Origin: Saccharofermentans sp.
Lineage (GTDB): Bacteria > Bacillota > Clostridia > Saccharofermentanales > Saccharofermentanaceae
Length of the DNA stretch: 64,000 nt
Reading direction: 5' to 3'
Assembly: GCA_016292135.1 (NCBI GenBank)
Contig: JAEFAZ010000001.1
Location: 248,001-312,000, forward strand
Position numbers and translations under genes: made by a program. The notes under the pieces are model-generated. The model saw only the letters and a program-made list of their open reading frames with translations. It was not told where the DNA came from and did no database searches. This document shows, piece by piece, positions 1 to 8,978 of this stretch. Each line of letters opens with the position of its first letter. Position 1 is the stretch's first letter.

Positions 1-66
1 CTATTCACATTTGGGGCAGTTCTTTTTCGGTAAAGTTTCAAATGATCCTTTCAGGGGGACAAAAAT

Positions 67-768
67 ATGGACTATTCCCGATTTGAGGAGAAATTGGGCT
101 ACAAATTCAAAGACGTCTCTTTGCTGGAAACGGCATTCACCCATACGACTTATGTTTTCGAGAATGGCGGAGAGCATTACGAGTCAAATCAGCGTCTGGA
201 ATTTATCGGCGATGCGATCCTTGACGTTGCAGTCGGCAGGATCCTCTACGATATGAAGCCCATGGCGGGTGAAGGCTATCTTACCAAGATGCGCGCTACC
301 GCAGTGTGCGAGCAGTCTTTCGCCGAGGTTGCAAGGGAACTTGAGCTCGGCAAGTATCTGAAGCTTGGTAAAGGTGAGGCACAGAGCGGGGGAGCTGATA
401 AGGCATCCTCTCTGGCAGACTGTTTTGAGTCTGTTGTGGCAGCTGTGTATTTTGACGGCGGTTTTGATGCTGCATTCGATGTAGTCACAAAAAATCTTAC
501 CGAGACAATCCGAAAAGCTGTAAACGGTGAGATTTTTCTTGATTACAAGAGCAGACTTCTTGAGATCGCACAGATGAAGGGCAACCAGCACGAGATCAGT
601 TTCAAGATCATTGACGAGCGTGGTCCTGCCCATAATCTTGAATTTGAATGTGCGGTCTATGCCGACGAGGTCTTTCTTGCCAAAGCTTGCGGCCACAGCA
701 AAAAGGAAGCTGAACAGCTTTGCGCAAAGGCTGCCATCGACAAATATAATGAGCTCTTTCACGGCTGA
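67..768 (+). CDS. rnc: Ribonuclease III
   Basis: Endoribonuclease that cuts double-stranded RNA in rRNA precursors and structured mRNAs. The 233-residue protein has the usual length. The RNase III signature (RLEFIGDAILD, about residues 43-53) carries the metal-binding Glu and Asp, and residues about 160-230 form a double-stranded RNA-binding domain ending in the typical KKEAEQLCAKAA helix. An AGGGGG ribosome site lies just before the ATG. It is followed by smc and ftsY, the order usual in Firmicutes. The 66 bases to the left of it are too short to assign to a gene. Confidence 0.97.
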   Translation: MDYSRFEEKLGYKFKDVSLLETAFTHTTYVFENGGEHYESNQRLEFIGDAILDVAVGRILYDMKPMAGEGYLTKMRATAVCEQSFAEVARELELGKYLKLGKGEAQSGGADKASSLADCFESVVAAVYFDGGFDAAFDVVTKNLTETIRKAVNGEIFLDYKSRLLEIAQMKGNQHEISFKIIDERGPAHNLEFECAVYADEVFLAKACGHSKKEAEQLCAKAAIDKYNELFHG

Positions 769-797
769 ATAACACCCGCAGCACGATCTGCTATTTG

Positions 798-806
798 TGT
801 TATAAT
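798..806 (+). promoter_or_regulatory. Extended -10 promoter for smc
   Basis: TGTTATAAT fits the extended -10 form TGnTATAAT; no good -35 box is visible. It lies 35 bp before the smc ATG, so smc-ftsY may be transcribed separately from rnc as well as by readthrough. Confidence 0.5.
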
Positions 807-841
807 ATGTCGATCATATCTACAGGTAGAATATTTACTTA

Positions 842-3800
842 ATGTATCTTAAGAAACTCGAACTTCAGGGGTTTAAGTCTTTCCCCGAACATACGGTCAT
901 CGAATTCGGCCCCGGCATGACTGCCGTGGTCGGTCCTAACGGCAGCGGTAAATCCAATATTACCGATGCTGTCCGCTGGGTTCTTGGAGAGATGAGCATC
1001 AAGACCCTTCGAGGCGGGAAGATGGAGGATGTCATCTTCAACGGCACTTCCGCTCGAAAAGCCATGAACTATGCTGAAGTCACGCTCGTTCTTGATAATT
1101 CTGACCACAGGGTCGATCTTGAGTTTCCTGAGATCCAGATCACCAGAAGACTTTACAGGTCCGGTGAGAGCGAATACCAGATAAATAAGGTCAACTGCCG
1201 TCTTAAGGACATAACGGGTCTTTTCCTTGACACGGGCCTCGGCAAGGACGGTTATTCCATCGTAGGCCAGGGAAGAGTCGACGAAGTCTTGTCTTCCAAG
1301 TCTGAGGACAGGAGAAGGATCGTCGAGGAAGCTTCCGGTATCGTTAAGTTCAAGATGCGCAAGGAAGAAGCTGAGCGTAAATTGGCTTCCACCGAGAACA
1401 ACCTCATCCGTCTGAACGACATCATCGGCGAGATTGAAGGAAGGATCGAGCCCCTCGGCGAGCAGGCAGAGAAAGCCAGAACCTACCATAAGACTTATGA
1501 TGAGCTCAAGCTCAAGGAGATATCGCTCCTCTGCGCCAAGATAAATGTTGCAGAAGGCACCATGGGTGATTCATCCAAGGTCAAAGAATCTCTTGAAGCC
1601 GATATTGCCGCCAAGGAAGAGGAATTCAATACTCTGCGTAATTCCAATAAGGAATTTACAGATAAATCTGATGCGATCGAAGAAAAGATCGAGGAATTAA
1701 GGCAGGAGCTTTCTGACATCACAGAGGAAGAATACGGCCTTAAGGCTGATCAGAAAGTCGCAGAGCAGAAGATCCTCTCATATCAGGAAAGCTTAAAGAC
1801 AGGCGAAGCCAGCCTTGCTGAAATGAAAAAGGCTGAAGAGGAACTTGTTGCTGTCAGGGAAGAGCATAAGAAAAAGGCTCAGGAGCTTCTTGACGAGGCG
1901 GCTTCCCTTAAGGAACAGAGTGAACAGTTCCTCAAGGACAAGACCGATCTTGAAGAAGAACTTGCCGCCAAAGAAGATTCTTTCAAGTCTGTCAACGAGA
2001 CGATCGAAGGCAAGACTGATGAACTTTTCGAAGTAAAAAGGAATATCCTTGCTGCAAAAGGTAAGGTAGAAGCCTTCGATGCCAGGATAAAAGAAACTCA
2101 AGCCAAGCTTGAGGAAACCAAGGCTTCCGGCAAGGAACTGGATGGCGAACTTTCAAAAGCCGATAAATACTGGCATGAAATGATGACCGGCGAGAAGGAG
2201 GTAAAGTCCGATATCTCCGAAAGAGACGAGAAGATGGCCGGGCTCAAGGTCAAGCAGAACGAGCTTAACAAGTTTTTCGATGAGAATAACAGGAGGCTCG
2301 TTGCTCTTGAGGCTAGACTGAAGTCCTTGAAAGACCTGGAATCCCGCAAGGACGGTTATCAGGAGTCCGTAAAGAGACTTTCTGATAAGGCCAAGGCGGA
2401 TAAGGAAGTCAAGGACAGGATGGTCGGCATCATAGGTGACCTTATAAATGTTGATGCCAAATATGAAGTAGCGATCGAGACAGCCCTCGGCAACTCGATC
2501 CATAATGTCGTTACCGAGACGGAAGACGATGCATCTTACCTTATCAATGTTCTGAAGGACAATAAGCTCGGAAGAGTTACTTTCCTGCCCAAGGAGAACA
2601 TCAGATCCAGAGATATAGCTCCCGAGGTAAAGAAGAAGGCTTCATCCTGCAAGGGGTACATCGGTATCGCTTCCGAACTCGTTAAATGTGATGCCGAACT
2701 TAAGGATATTGTCTCCAATCTTCTCGGCAAGATCATCATTTCCGAGACTCTGGACGATGCCAGGGATATCGCAAGGAAGATCGATCATTCATCCAAGGTC
2801 ATCTGTATCGACGGAGACGCCGTAAATCCCGGCGGATCATTGACCGGCGGATACTTCAAGAATTCAGGCATCGGCATCCTCGGACGTTCCCGTGAGATCG
2901 ATGAGCTTAAGAAGAAGGTCGAATCTCTCGAAAACAAGCTTGCCGACTCTGAACAGGACCGCCAGGATATTGATGACAAGATCGGAACCATCACCATTGA
3001 ACTCGAGCAGCTTGCCGAGCAACTCAAGTTCTATTCCGTTGAACGCGTTAAGGCTGAGACCGCTTTCCGTAATCTTGAAGAGAAATCCAAGAACGTAAAC
3101 GACGAGATCAAATCTTATGAGCAGACCCTGTCCGATATGTCCAAAGAGAAGATCAAGACTGAAGAAGACATTGAAGAATATGAATCCATAGAGACAGAGA
3201 TCGAAGATTCGCTTACGGGTTTCAAGGAAACGATAGCAAAGCGTGACGAGATAAACGAAGAATACAAGGCAAAGATTGATTCAGTCCGCGACAAAGAGGC
3301 TGAGATAACAGCTCAGGCCGCACGGCTCCTCGCCGAGCGCAACGGTGTCCTGGATCTTGCATCCCACATCAAGGGCCAGATCGAAGATACGAAAAATGCC
3401 GAAAAGGCCAAGACCGAAGAACTCGCCGAACTTCAGAAGAAGATAAAGGAAGCAGAAGACGAATCCTCCAGTATCGAAAAGAAGATCTCCAAGCTCAAAG
3501 AGAGCGAAGGAGCCCTTGAGACCAAGATCTCAGGACTTTTCGAGGATAAAGAAAAGATCAGTGAAGAGATGAGCGGCTTTGTAGACAGGATCACTCAGGT
3601 TTCTGATGTGATCAACAGCTTGCGCAATAAGCTCGCTGCCCATATCTCCAAGTATGAGAAATACATAAACGACATTGACGATGCCAAGAACCGCCTCTGG
3701 GAGAACTATGAAGTTACTTTCGATAACGTAAAGGATCAGGCTGAGCCTGTTAAGGATATCAACAAGGTCTCCCGTGAGGTTGCGCAGCTCCGTAATGTCA

Positions 3801-4405
3801 TCCGTGACTTGGGCCCCGTAAACCTCAATTCCATCGAGGAATACGATCAGGTCTCTAAGCGCTACGAGTTCATGATCTCTCAAAGGGAAGATATCCTTAA
3901 GTCCAAGAAGGAACTCGAAAAGCTCATCGAGGACCTTGTATCCGAAATGAAGACACAGTTCATAGCTCACTTCAATACGATCAATGAGAACTTCAAGACG
4001 GTCTTCGCCGACCTGTTCGGCGGCGGAACCGCTGAGATCCTTCTCGATAACGCTGAGGATGTTTTGTCCTGCTCCATTGAGATCAAGGCTCAGCCTCCGG
4101 GAAAGAAACTCCAGAACCTGTCGCTTCTTTCGGGCGGTGAGCGCTGTCTTACTGCGATCGCTTTCCTTTTCGCGATCCTTGAGCTTAAACCGTCTCCGTT
4201 CGTCATCCTCGATGAGGTCGAGGCTGCTCTTGATGATGTTAATATCGTCAGATTTACCGACTTTGTCAGAAGATATACCGCAAAGACGCAGTTCGTTCTC
4301 GTTACCCACCGTAAAGGAACAATGGAAGCGTGCGACCGTATGTACGGTGTAACCATGGCTGAGCGCGGTATCTCCAAGATCCTGTCGATGGAGCTTGGTT
4401 CATAA
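842..4405 (+). CDS. smc: Chromosome segregation protein SMC
   Basis: Structural ATPase of the bacterial condensin, which with ScpA and ScpB compacts and separates chromosomes. The 1187-residue length is standard. Visible in order are Walker A (GPNGSGKSN, about 31-39), a long Glu/Lys-rich coiled coil, a globular hinge at about 510-670, a second coiled coil, the ABC signature (LLSGGERCLTA, about 1093) and Walker B (FVILDEVEAALDD, about 1121). An extended -10 promoter lies 35 bp upstream and ftsY begins 12 bp after the stop, so the two genes are probably co-transcribed. Confidence 0.98.
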   Translation: MYLKKLELQGFKSFPEHTVIEFGPGMTAVVGPNGSGKSNITDAVRWVLGEMSIKTLRGGKMEDVIFNGTSARKAMNYAEVTLVLDNSDHRVDLEFPEIQITRRLYRSGESEYQINKVNCRLKDITGLFLDTGLGKDGYSIVGQGRVDEVLSSKSEDRRRIVEEASGIVKFKMRKEEAERKLASTENNLIRLNDIIGEIEGRIEPLGEQAEKARTYHKTYDELKLKEISLLCAKINVAEGTMGDSSKVKESLEADIAAKEEEFNTLRNSNKEFTDKSDAIEEKIEELRQELSDITEEEYGLKADQKVAEQKILSYQESLKTGEASLAEMKKAEEELVAVREEHKKKAQELLDEAASLKEQSEQFLKDKTDLEEELAAKEDSFKSVNETIEGKTDELFEVKRNILAAKGKVEAFDARIKETQAKLEETKASGKELDGELSKADKYWHEMMTGEKEVKSDISERDEKMAGLKVKQNELNKFFDENNRRLVALEARLKSLKDLESRKDGYQESVKRLSDKAKADKEVKDRMVGIIGDLINVDAKYEVAIETALGNSIHNVVTETEDDASYLINVLKDNKLGRVTFLPKENIRSRDIAPEVKKKASSCKGYIGIASELVKCDAELKDIVSNLLGKIIISETLDDARDIARKIDHSSKVICIDGDAVNPGGSLTGGYFKNSGIGILGRSREIDELKKKVESLENKLADSEQDRQDIDDKIGTITIELEQLAEQLKFYSVERVKAETAFRNLEEKSKNVNDEIKSYEQTLSDMSKEKIKTEEDIEEYESIETEIEDSLTGFKETIAKRDEINEEYKAKIDSVRDKEAEITAQAARLLAERNGVLDLASHIKGQIEDTKNAEKAKTEELAELQKKIKEAEDESSSIEKKISKLKESEGALETKISGLFEDKEKISEEMSGFVDRITQVSDVINSLRNKLAAHISKYEKYINDIDDAKNRLWENYEVTFDNVKDQAEPVKDINKVSREVAQLRNVIRDLGPVNLNSIEEYDQVSKRYEFMISQREDILKSKKELEKLIEDLVSEMKTQFIAHFNTINENFKTVFADLFGGGTAEILLDNAEDVLSCSIEIKAQPPGKKLQNLSLLSGGERCLTAIAFLFAILELKPSPFVILDEVEAALDDVNIVRFTDFVRRYTAKTQFVLVTHRKGTMEACDRMYGVTMAERGISKILSMELGS

Positions 4406-4417
4406 GGGAGAGATATT

Positions 4418-5329
4418 ATGGGATTATTGGAAAAATTTAAGTCAGGTCTTGATAAGACCAGAAAGTTCTTCTCGAGCGCATTTACGTCCATAGCGGCCGG
4501 CACCGGCCATTTTGACGAGGACATGCTAGATGAGCTCGAGGAGATCCTTATTTGTGCCGATTGCGGCATTCCCGCATCCGGCAAGATCATCGATGACGTT
4601 AAGCAGAATATCAAAAAGACCGGTGATGACAGTTCCGAAGCAGTCCTTGCGACCGTTAAGGATTCGATCGTTGAGATACTTGGCGAAAAGACGGAATACC
4701 GCCTTAAGGAAGGCAAGCTCAACATATTGATCATGATCGGAGTCAACGGAACAGGGAAGACCACGACATGCGGAAAGCTTGCCCTGCGCTTTAAGAATGA
4801 AGGCAAGAAGGTCATACTTGCCGCAGCCGATACCTTCAGAGCAGCTGCAGTTGAACAACTTAAGACCTGGGGAGAGAGGACTGACACGACTGTCATATCC
4901 CAGGGCACGGACGGCGCTGATCCCGCGGCTGTCGTTTTCGATGCCGTAAATGCTGCCAATGCCAGGAATGCTGATCTTCTCATAGTCGATACGGCCGGAA
5001 GGTTACATAACAAGAAGAATCTTATGGACGAGCTTGCCAAGGTCAGAAGGATAATCGACAGGACCGCTCCTGATGCGGATGTTAAGTCCATGCTTATCAT
5101 CGATGCCACGACCGGTCAGAATGCCGTCATCCAGGCTGAGAGCTTTGCCGAGGTAATGGATCTCGATTACATAGGCATTACCAAGCTCGACGGTTCAGCC
5201 AAGGGCGGTGTCGCCGTGGCAGTTGCATTTTCCTCCGAAAAGCCCATAGTTCTTGCCGGATTAGGCGAAAGCGCCGAGGATCTCGTTGATTTTGACCCCG
5301 AATATTTTGCCGAATCTCTGGTCAGATAA
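4418..5329 (+). CDS. ftsY: Signal recognition particle receptor FtsY
   Basis: SRP-family GTPase that docks ribosome-SRP complexes at the membrane for insertion of membrane proteins. The 303-residue form is short: it lacks the long acidic A domain of enterobacterial FtsY, as is common in Firmicutes. The N domain spans about 1-100. The G domain has the P-loop GVNGTGKTT (about 108-116), a DTAGR motif near 193 and TKLDGSAKGG near 250. It starts 12 bp after smc with a GGGAGAG ribosome site. No clear terminator follows. Confidence 0.97.
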   Translation: MGLLEKFKSGLDKTRKFFSSAFTSIAAGTGHFDEDMLDELEEILICADCGIPASGKIIDDVKQNIKKTGDDSSEAVLATVKDSIVEILGEKTEYRLKEGKLNILIMIGVNGTGKTTTCGKLALRFKNEGKKVILAAADTFRAAAVEQLKTWGERTDTTVISQGTDGADPAAVVFDAVNAANARNADLLIVDTAGRLHNKKNLMDELAKVRRIIDRTAPDADVKSMLIIDATTGQNAVIQAESFAEVMDLDYIGITKLDGSAKGGVAVAVAFSSEKPIVLAGLGESAEDLVDFDPEYFAESLVR

Positions 5330-5370
5330 GGAATAATACGATTTTCGACATAATATATATAAATTCCTCA

Positions 5371-5398
5371 TTGTTTTTAAAACTTATTAATGTATAAT
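5371..5398 (+). promoter_or_regulatory. Promoter for the membrane pyrophosphatase
   Basis: TTGTTT (5371-5376) and TATAAT (5393-5398) are separated by 16 bp in a very AT-rich stretch. They precede an approximately 60-nt leader and a GAGGAGG ribosome site for the gene at 5462. Confidence 0.7.
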
Positions 5399-5461
5399 CG
5401 TTAAGGCTTAAAAATTATTAACGCTTTAATCCTAATAAATTACTGTCATGAGGAGGCTCAA

Positions 5462-7606
5462 ATGAGTAAAATCGCAATTATCCTTCTGATCGTATTGGGT
5501 GTTTGCGTTCTTGCGATGGCTTACGTCTTCGCTAACTTCTTCCGCATCAAGAAGATGCCTGAAGGAACACCTGACATGATCGAGCTGTCCGGTATCATCC
5601 GTTCCGGTTCAGTAACATTCCTTAAGACCGAGTTCAAGGGCATTATCATTGTTGTTGCTGTCCTTGCGATCGTCTTCACACTGTTTATCGAGAAAACAGC
5701 AGGTATCACATTCGTGATCGGTGCTCTGATGAGCTCCTGTGTATGTATCCTCGGTATGAGATCCGCTACATACGCTAATGTCCGCACATCAAACAAGGCG
5801 CGTGAGTCCCTGTCGATCGGTGAGACAGTTAAGGTCGCTCTTTGCGGCGGTTCCATCTCCGGTCTGGCTGTTCAGGCTTTCGGTATGCTGGGACTCGTTT
5901 GCATCCTCCTTATCTCCGGTGTTGACCATGAGGCAACAGGTTCAGGTTTCCTTCTTAACCTCCAGTGCAACCCTTCGATCATGAGAATATCCACATACTC
6001 TCTGGGTTGCTCCATCGTTGCTATGTTCAACCGTGTTGCCGGCGGTAACTACACAAAGGCAGCAGATATCTCTTCTGATATCCTCGGTAAGCTCCGTCAC
6101 GATCTTCCTGAGGATGACAGCCGTATCCCTAACACGATCGCTGACTTTATCGGTGATAACGTTAACGATATCGCTGGTAACTGCTCCGACTTGCTCGAGA
6201 GCTTCGTTGCTACAATGACAGCTACCATCATGATCGCTGTTACACTTTATAAGACTGCTATCAACGCTGAGCATCAGACTATCAGCGAGAATACTTTTAA
6301 GGCAACCATAATCTTCCCGATCATCCTTGCATGTGTCGGTCTTGTAGGATGCCTTATCGGACTCGGTATCGCCAACATCAAGAAGATGAGCGACAACCCT
6401 TCCAAGGAACTTGACCTTGCTACATGGATCTCCGCCGGATTCACAGTTATCCTCGGCGGTGTAGCTTGCTACTTCCTTTTCAACTATCAGGGCGTTCAGC
6501 TTTATGATGAGTTCAGATTCGGATGGTTATCACCCTGGATCTCCTCTGTTTGCGGTATCATCAGTGGTGTTGCCATCGGTATGATCACAGAGTATTACAC
6601 ATCTACAGAACATAAGCCCACAAGACAGCTGGCTGAGATCTGCCCTGAGGGTGAGGCTTTCGTTGTTACAAAGGGTGACGCTATCGGATCCAGATCATGC
6701 TTGTTCCCGATCCTCATTATCGGTGTTGCTCTCGTAGTTTCCGGTTTCATCTGCGGTATCTACGGTATCGCTGTATCCGCGCTCGGTATGCTCGCATTCG
6801 TTGGCGCTACAGTTTCCATCGACGCATTCGGTCCTATCGCTGACAACGCAGGCGGTCTTGCAGAAGCTTGCCATCTGCCTCACGAGGTACGTCAGATCAC
6901 CGATAAGCTCGACGCTGTAGGTAATACAACAGCTGCTATCGGTAAGGGCTTCGCTATCGGATCTGCTGCTTTCGCAACAGTTTCCCTCATCGTTGCTTAC
7001 GTTGGTAACTATTCTGACGTTGGCGCAGAGCTCACATTGAACTTCGCTTCATTCGTAGTCGTTGCCGGCGGTCTTATCGGCGGTGCGCTCGTTGAGTATT
7101 TCTCCGCTATGCTTACAGACAACACCATCGATGCTGCCAAGATCATGGCTGATGTCGGAGACAAGCAGATGACAGAAGAGGTTCTTGCCGGTAAGGCAAA
7201 GCCTGACTACAACATGATGATCGAGATGGCTACACGTGAGGCTATCAAGAGAATGGTAGTTCCTTCGCTTCTTGCTATCGCAATCCCGATCGTTGGCGGT
7301 TTCATCTTCGGTGTTCAGTTCGTCGGCGGTCTCCTCGTAGGCGCTACAGTTGTTGCTATCCCCAGAGCTATCTTCATGGGTAACTCCGGTGGTGCTTTCG
7401 ATAACGCTAAGAAGTACATCGAGAGCGAACAGCTCGAAGGCTATGGCAAGGGTTCTGCAGCTCACAAGGCTTCCGTTACCGGTGACACGATCGGTGACAC
7501 CCGTAAGGACGTTGTCGGTGTTGCACTCGACATCTTCATCAAGATGATGTCCACAGTTGCCAACACTCTGGCACCTGTTATCAGGAACTTCACTCTGTTC
7601 AAGTAA
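5462..7606 (+). CDS. hppA: Membrane-bound ion-pumping pyrophosphatase
   Basis: Integral membrane enzyme that hydrolyses pyrophosphate and exports Na+ and/or H+. The 714 residues form a highly hydrophobic protein with about 16 predicted membrane spans. The catalytic acidic residues of the family are present: KAAD..SD near 200, PEDD near 215, the Asp cluster GDNVND (about 228-233), DAFGPIADNAGG near 460, and the C-terminal DNAKK and GDTIGDTRKD. GNTTAAIGKG (about 487) has Ala where K+-independent enzymes carry Lys, which points to a K+-dependent enzyme. Oddly, the usual GDNVGD is GDNVND and the following AGM is AGN, so this is a divergent branch. It has its own promoter and terminator. Whether it pumps Na+ or H+ cannot be decided here. 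Confidence 0.93.
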   Translation: MSKIAIILLIVLGVCVLAMAYVFANFFRIKKMPEGTPDMIELSGIIRSGSVTFLKTEFKGIIIVVAVLAIVFTLFIEKTAGITFVIGALMSSCVCILGMRSATYANVRTSNKARESLSIGETVKVALCGGSISGLAVQAFGMLGLVCILLISGVDHEATGSGFLLNLQCNPSIMRISTYSLGCSIVAMFNRVAGGNYTKAADISSDILGKLRHDLPEDDSRIPNTIADFIGDNVNDIAGNCSDLLESFVATMTATIMIAVTLYKTAINAEHQTISENTFKATIIFPIILACVGLVGCLIGLGIANIKKMSDNPSKELDLATWISAGFTVILGGVACYFLFNYQGVQLYDEFRFGWLSPWISSVCGIISGVAIGMITEYYTSTEHKPTRQLAEICPEGEAFVVTKGDAIGSRSCLFPILIIGVALVVSGFICGIYGIAVSALGMLAFVGATVSIDAFGPIADNAGGLAEACHLPHEVRQITDKLDAVGNTTAAIGKGFAIGSAAFATVSLIVAYVGNYSDVGAELTLNFASFVVVAGGLIGGALVEYFSAMLTDNTIDAAKIMADVGDKQMTEEVLAGKAKPDYNMMIEMATREAIKRMVVPSLLAIAIPIVGGFIFGVQFVGGLLVGATVVAIPRAIFMGNSGGAFDNAKKYIESEQLEGYGKGSAAHKASVTGDTIGDTRKDVVGVALDIFIKMMSTVANTLAPVIRNFTLFK

Positions 7607-7630
7607 TCCGGAATATAGATTCGAATTTCG

Positions 7631-7662
7631 CAGGGAGTCCGCAAGGGCTCCCTGTTTTTTGT
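7631..7662 (+). terminator. Terminator of hppA
   Basis: AGGGAG and CTCCCT arms around a short loop are followed directly by a run of T. It ends the hppA transcript before the tandem repeats begin. Confidence 0.85.
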
Positions 7663-7670
7663 TATATTTA

Positions 7671-8010
7671 CAACAGATTAGTCCGCAGATTTGAGGATTT
7701 GCGGACTATGTTGTTGAAATAGACGTTGCTTTAGGCTGATATCCAACAGATCGGTCCGCAGATTTGAGGATTTGCGGACTAAGTTGTTGGAATAGACGTT
7801 GCTTTAGGCTGATATCCAACAGAACAGTCCGCAGATTTGAGGATTTGCGGACTAAGTTGTTGGAATAGACGTTGCTTTAGGCTGATATCCAACAGAACAG
7901 TCCGCAGATTTGAGGATTTGCGGACTATGTTGTTGGAATAGACGTTGTTTTAGGCTGATATCCAACAGAACAGTCCGCGGATTTTAGGATTTGCGGACTA
8001 TGTTGTTGGA
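7671..8010. repeat. 73-bp tandem repeat array with two hairpins per unit
   Basis: Four full units and one partial fifth unit have an exact period of 73 bp; the GTCCGC motif starts at 7681, 7754, 7827, 7900 and 7973. Each unit carries two dyads: GTCCGCA...TGCGGAC (7 bp, often 8 with flanking A-T, 12-nt loop) and TGTTGGA...TCCAACA (about 18-20 nt apart). Copies are almost identical. Copy 1 has one change in the second stem, and the last copy changes GCA to GCG in the first stem, leaving a possible G-U pair. The period is not a multiple of three, so it is not a coding repeat. The array sits between the hppA terminator and the 3' end of the minus-strand gene at 8016, six bases away. Confidence 0.95.
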
Positions 8011-8015
8011 CAAGA

Positions 8016-8753
8016 TTAGCAATTCTCGATACCAAATATGATAGCCCTTTTTATCTCATCTATATCAGGCAGCCAATCTTTGCCTCCTAGCACAAATATT
8101 ACATCATGATTTGGAATTAGTCCGACATTTATGTAAGAAAGTATCTTTGGCATTTGAGAATTAATGTATTTTTGATCGTCTGCGCGACCACAGAACTCGA
8201 ATCCCACACATCTGTTTCTCTCGTAAACAGGTATAACGATATCCATAAAATATGTGCCGCTCGGGGTGCAGATAGGTATTTCGTTTTTGTATTCTAAGCC
8301 GAGTTCCTTTATAGCTTCAACAGCTATTAATTCAAATCTTGATCTGAAAATATTGCCGTCTGCATGATACGGGGTTTCGTTAATGTAAGGATTATCGATT
8401 GTAGGCGGATGGTTATAATACTCTATCGTCATTTGTGTTGGAACCGGTCGAATACATGTTGGCTGTGGAAGATTTTCTATTCTTCCGCCTGGATAATAAG
8501 TTTTGTACAGGTTTTTATAAAATCTAAGTTGATTTGTTAAGATCTGATGTTTTTTTATTAGGCAAGCCATTTGACGGCCTTTATCTGTGTTGATGCTTCT
8601 TTCTGTGTAACTAGATTGTTCTAGCGTTTTGAACTTTACATACTGATTTCCTCTTCTGGTAAAGAAAGATCCGCGAGGCAAGATAGCAATTTGTGATTCC
8701 AGGTAGGTGATCCTTCTGCATAAAAAGCCTGCCGAAAAATGCGGTCCGTACAT
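8016..8753 (-). CDS. Orphan PD-(D/E)XK-like nuclease-fold protein
   Basis: This 245-residue protein matches my recollection of a family scattered through Clostridia without an assigned function. Its N-terminal half has a LPRGSFFTRRGNQYVKF hairpin (compare the LPKG-S-x-KTI-G-x-x-Y form of DUF6788-like proteins). Its C-terminal half has the order of a restriction-endonuclease fold: FRSRFE near 150, TYFMDIVIP near 182 (Asp in the PD place), then GFEFCGR (Glu in the ExK place). The Lys expected after that Glu is not evident, so catalysis is uncertain. I chose the ATG at 8753 because a GGAGG site lies six bases ahead of it; an ATG 13 codons further upstream has none. The gene is more AT-rich than its neighbours and abuts the 73-bp repeats. 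No substrate or partner is known. Confidence 0.65.
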   Translation of the reverse strand: MYGPHFSAGFLCRRITYLESQIAILPRGSFFTRRGNQYVKFKTLEQSSYTERSINTDKGRQMACLIKKHQILTNQLRFYKNLYKTYYPGGRIENLPQPTCIRPVPTQMTIEYYNHPPTIDNPYINETPYHADGNIFRSRFELIAVEAIKELGLEYKNEIPICTPSGTYFMDIVIPVYERNRCVGFEFCGRADDQKYINSQMPKILSYINVGLIPNHDVIFVLGGKDWLPDIDEIKRAIIFGIENC

Positions 8754-8810
8754 TTGATGCCTCCATATAAGGTATATTTGTGCTATTATCATAGGGCAGA
8801 ATTGCGGGCG

Positions 8811-8850
8811 AAAATCTCACAATTTCTCACAAATGCTTACAAAGTCTCAG
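8811..8850. repeat. Four phased 10-bp direct repeats with A-tracts
   Basis: Four consecutive decamers read AAAATCTCAC, AATTTCTCAC, AAATGCTTAC and AAAGTCTCAG. The A-tracts therefore recur once per helical turn. The block lies about 16 bp upstream of the rpsO -35 box and 58 bp upstream of the start of the divergent gene at 8753. It may be intrinsically bent DNA or an array of protein sites. Confidence 0.7.
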
Positions 8851-8865
8851 TTTTGGGCAAAACCC

Positions 8866-8894
8866 TTTACTTTTTGCATTTCGTGTAGTATCAT
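8866..8894 (+). promoter_or_regulatory. Promoter for rpsO
   Basis: TTTACT (8866-8871) and TATCAT (8889-8894) are spaced by 17 bp. They give a leader of roughly 75 nt before the rpsO AGGAGG site. Confidence 0.55.
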
Positions 8895-8978
8895 TTGCAA
8901 GTTGCCGTATCGCAGATACCGGATTCTCCAACCGCATCTTCGATTCAGGTGAATACAAAAATTTAGGAGGAAACAACA

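Noticed and set aside
7671..8010. CRISPR array
   Set aside because: The whole 73-bp unit is repeated with no variable spacers, and there are no cas genes.
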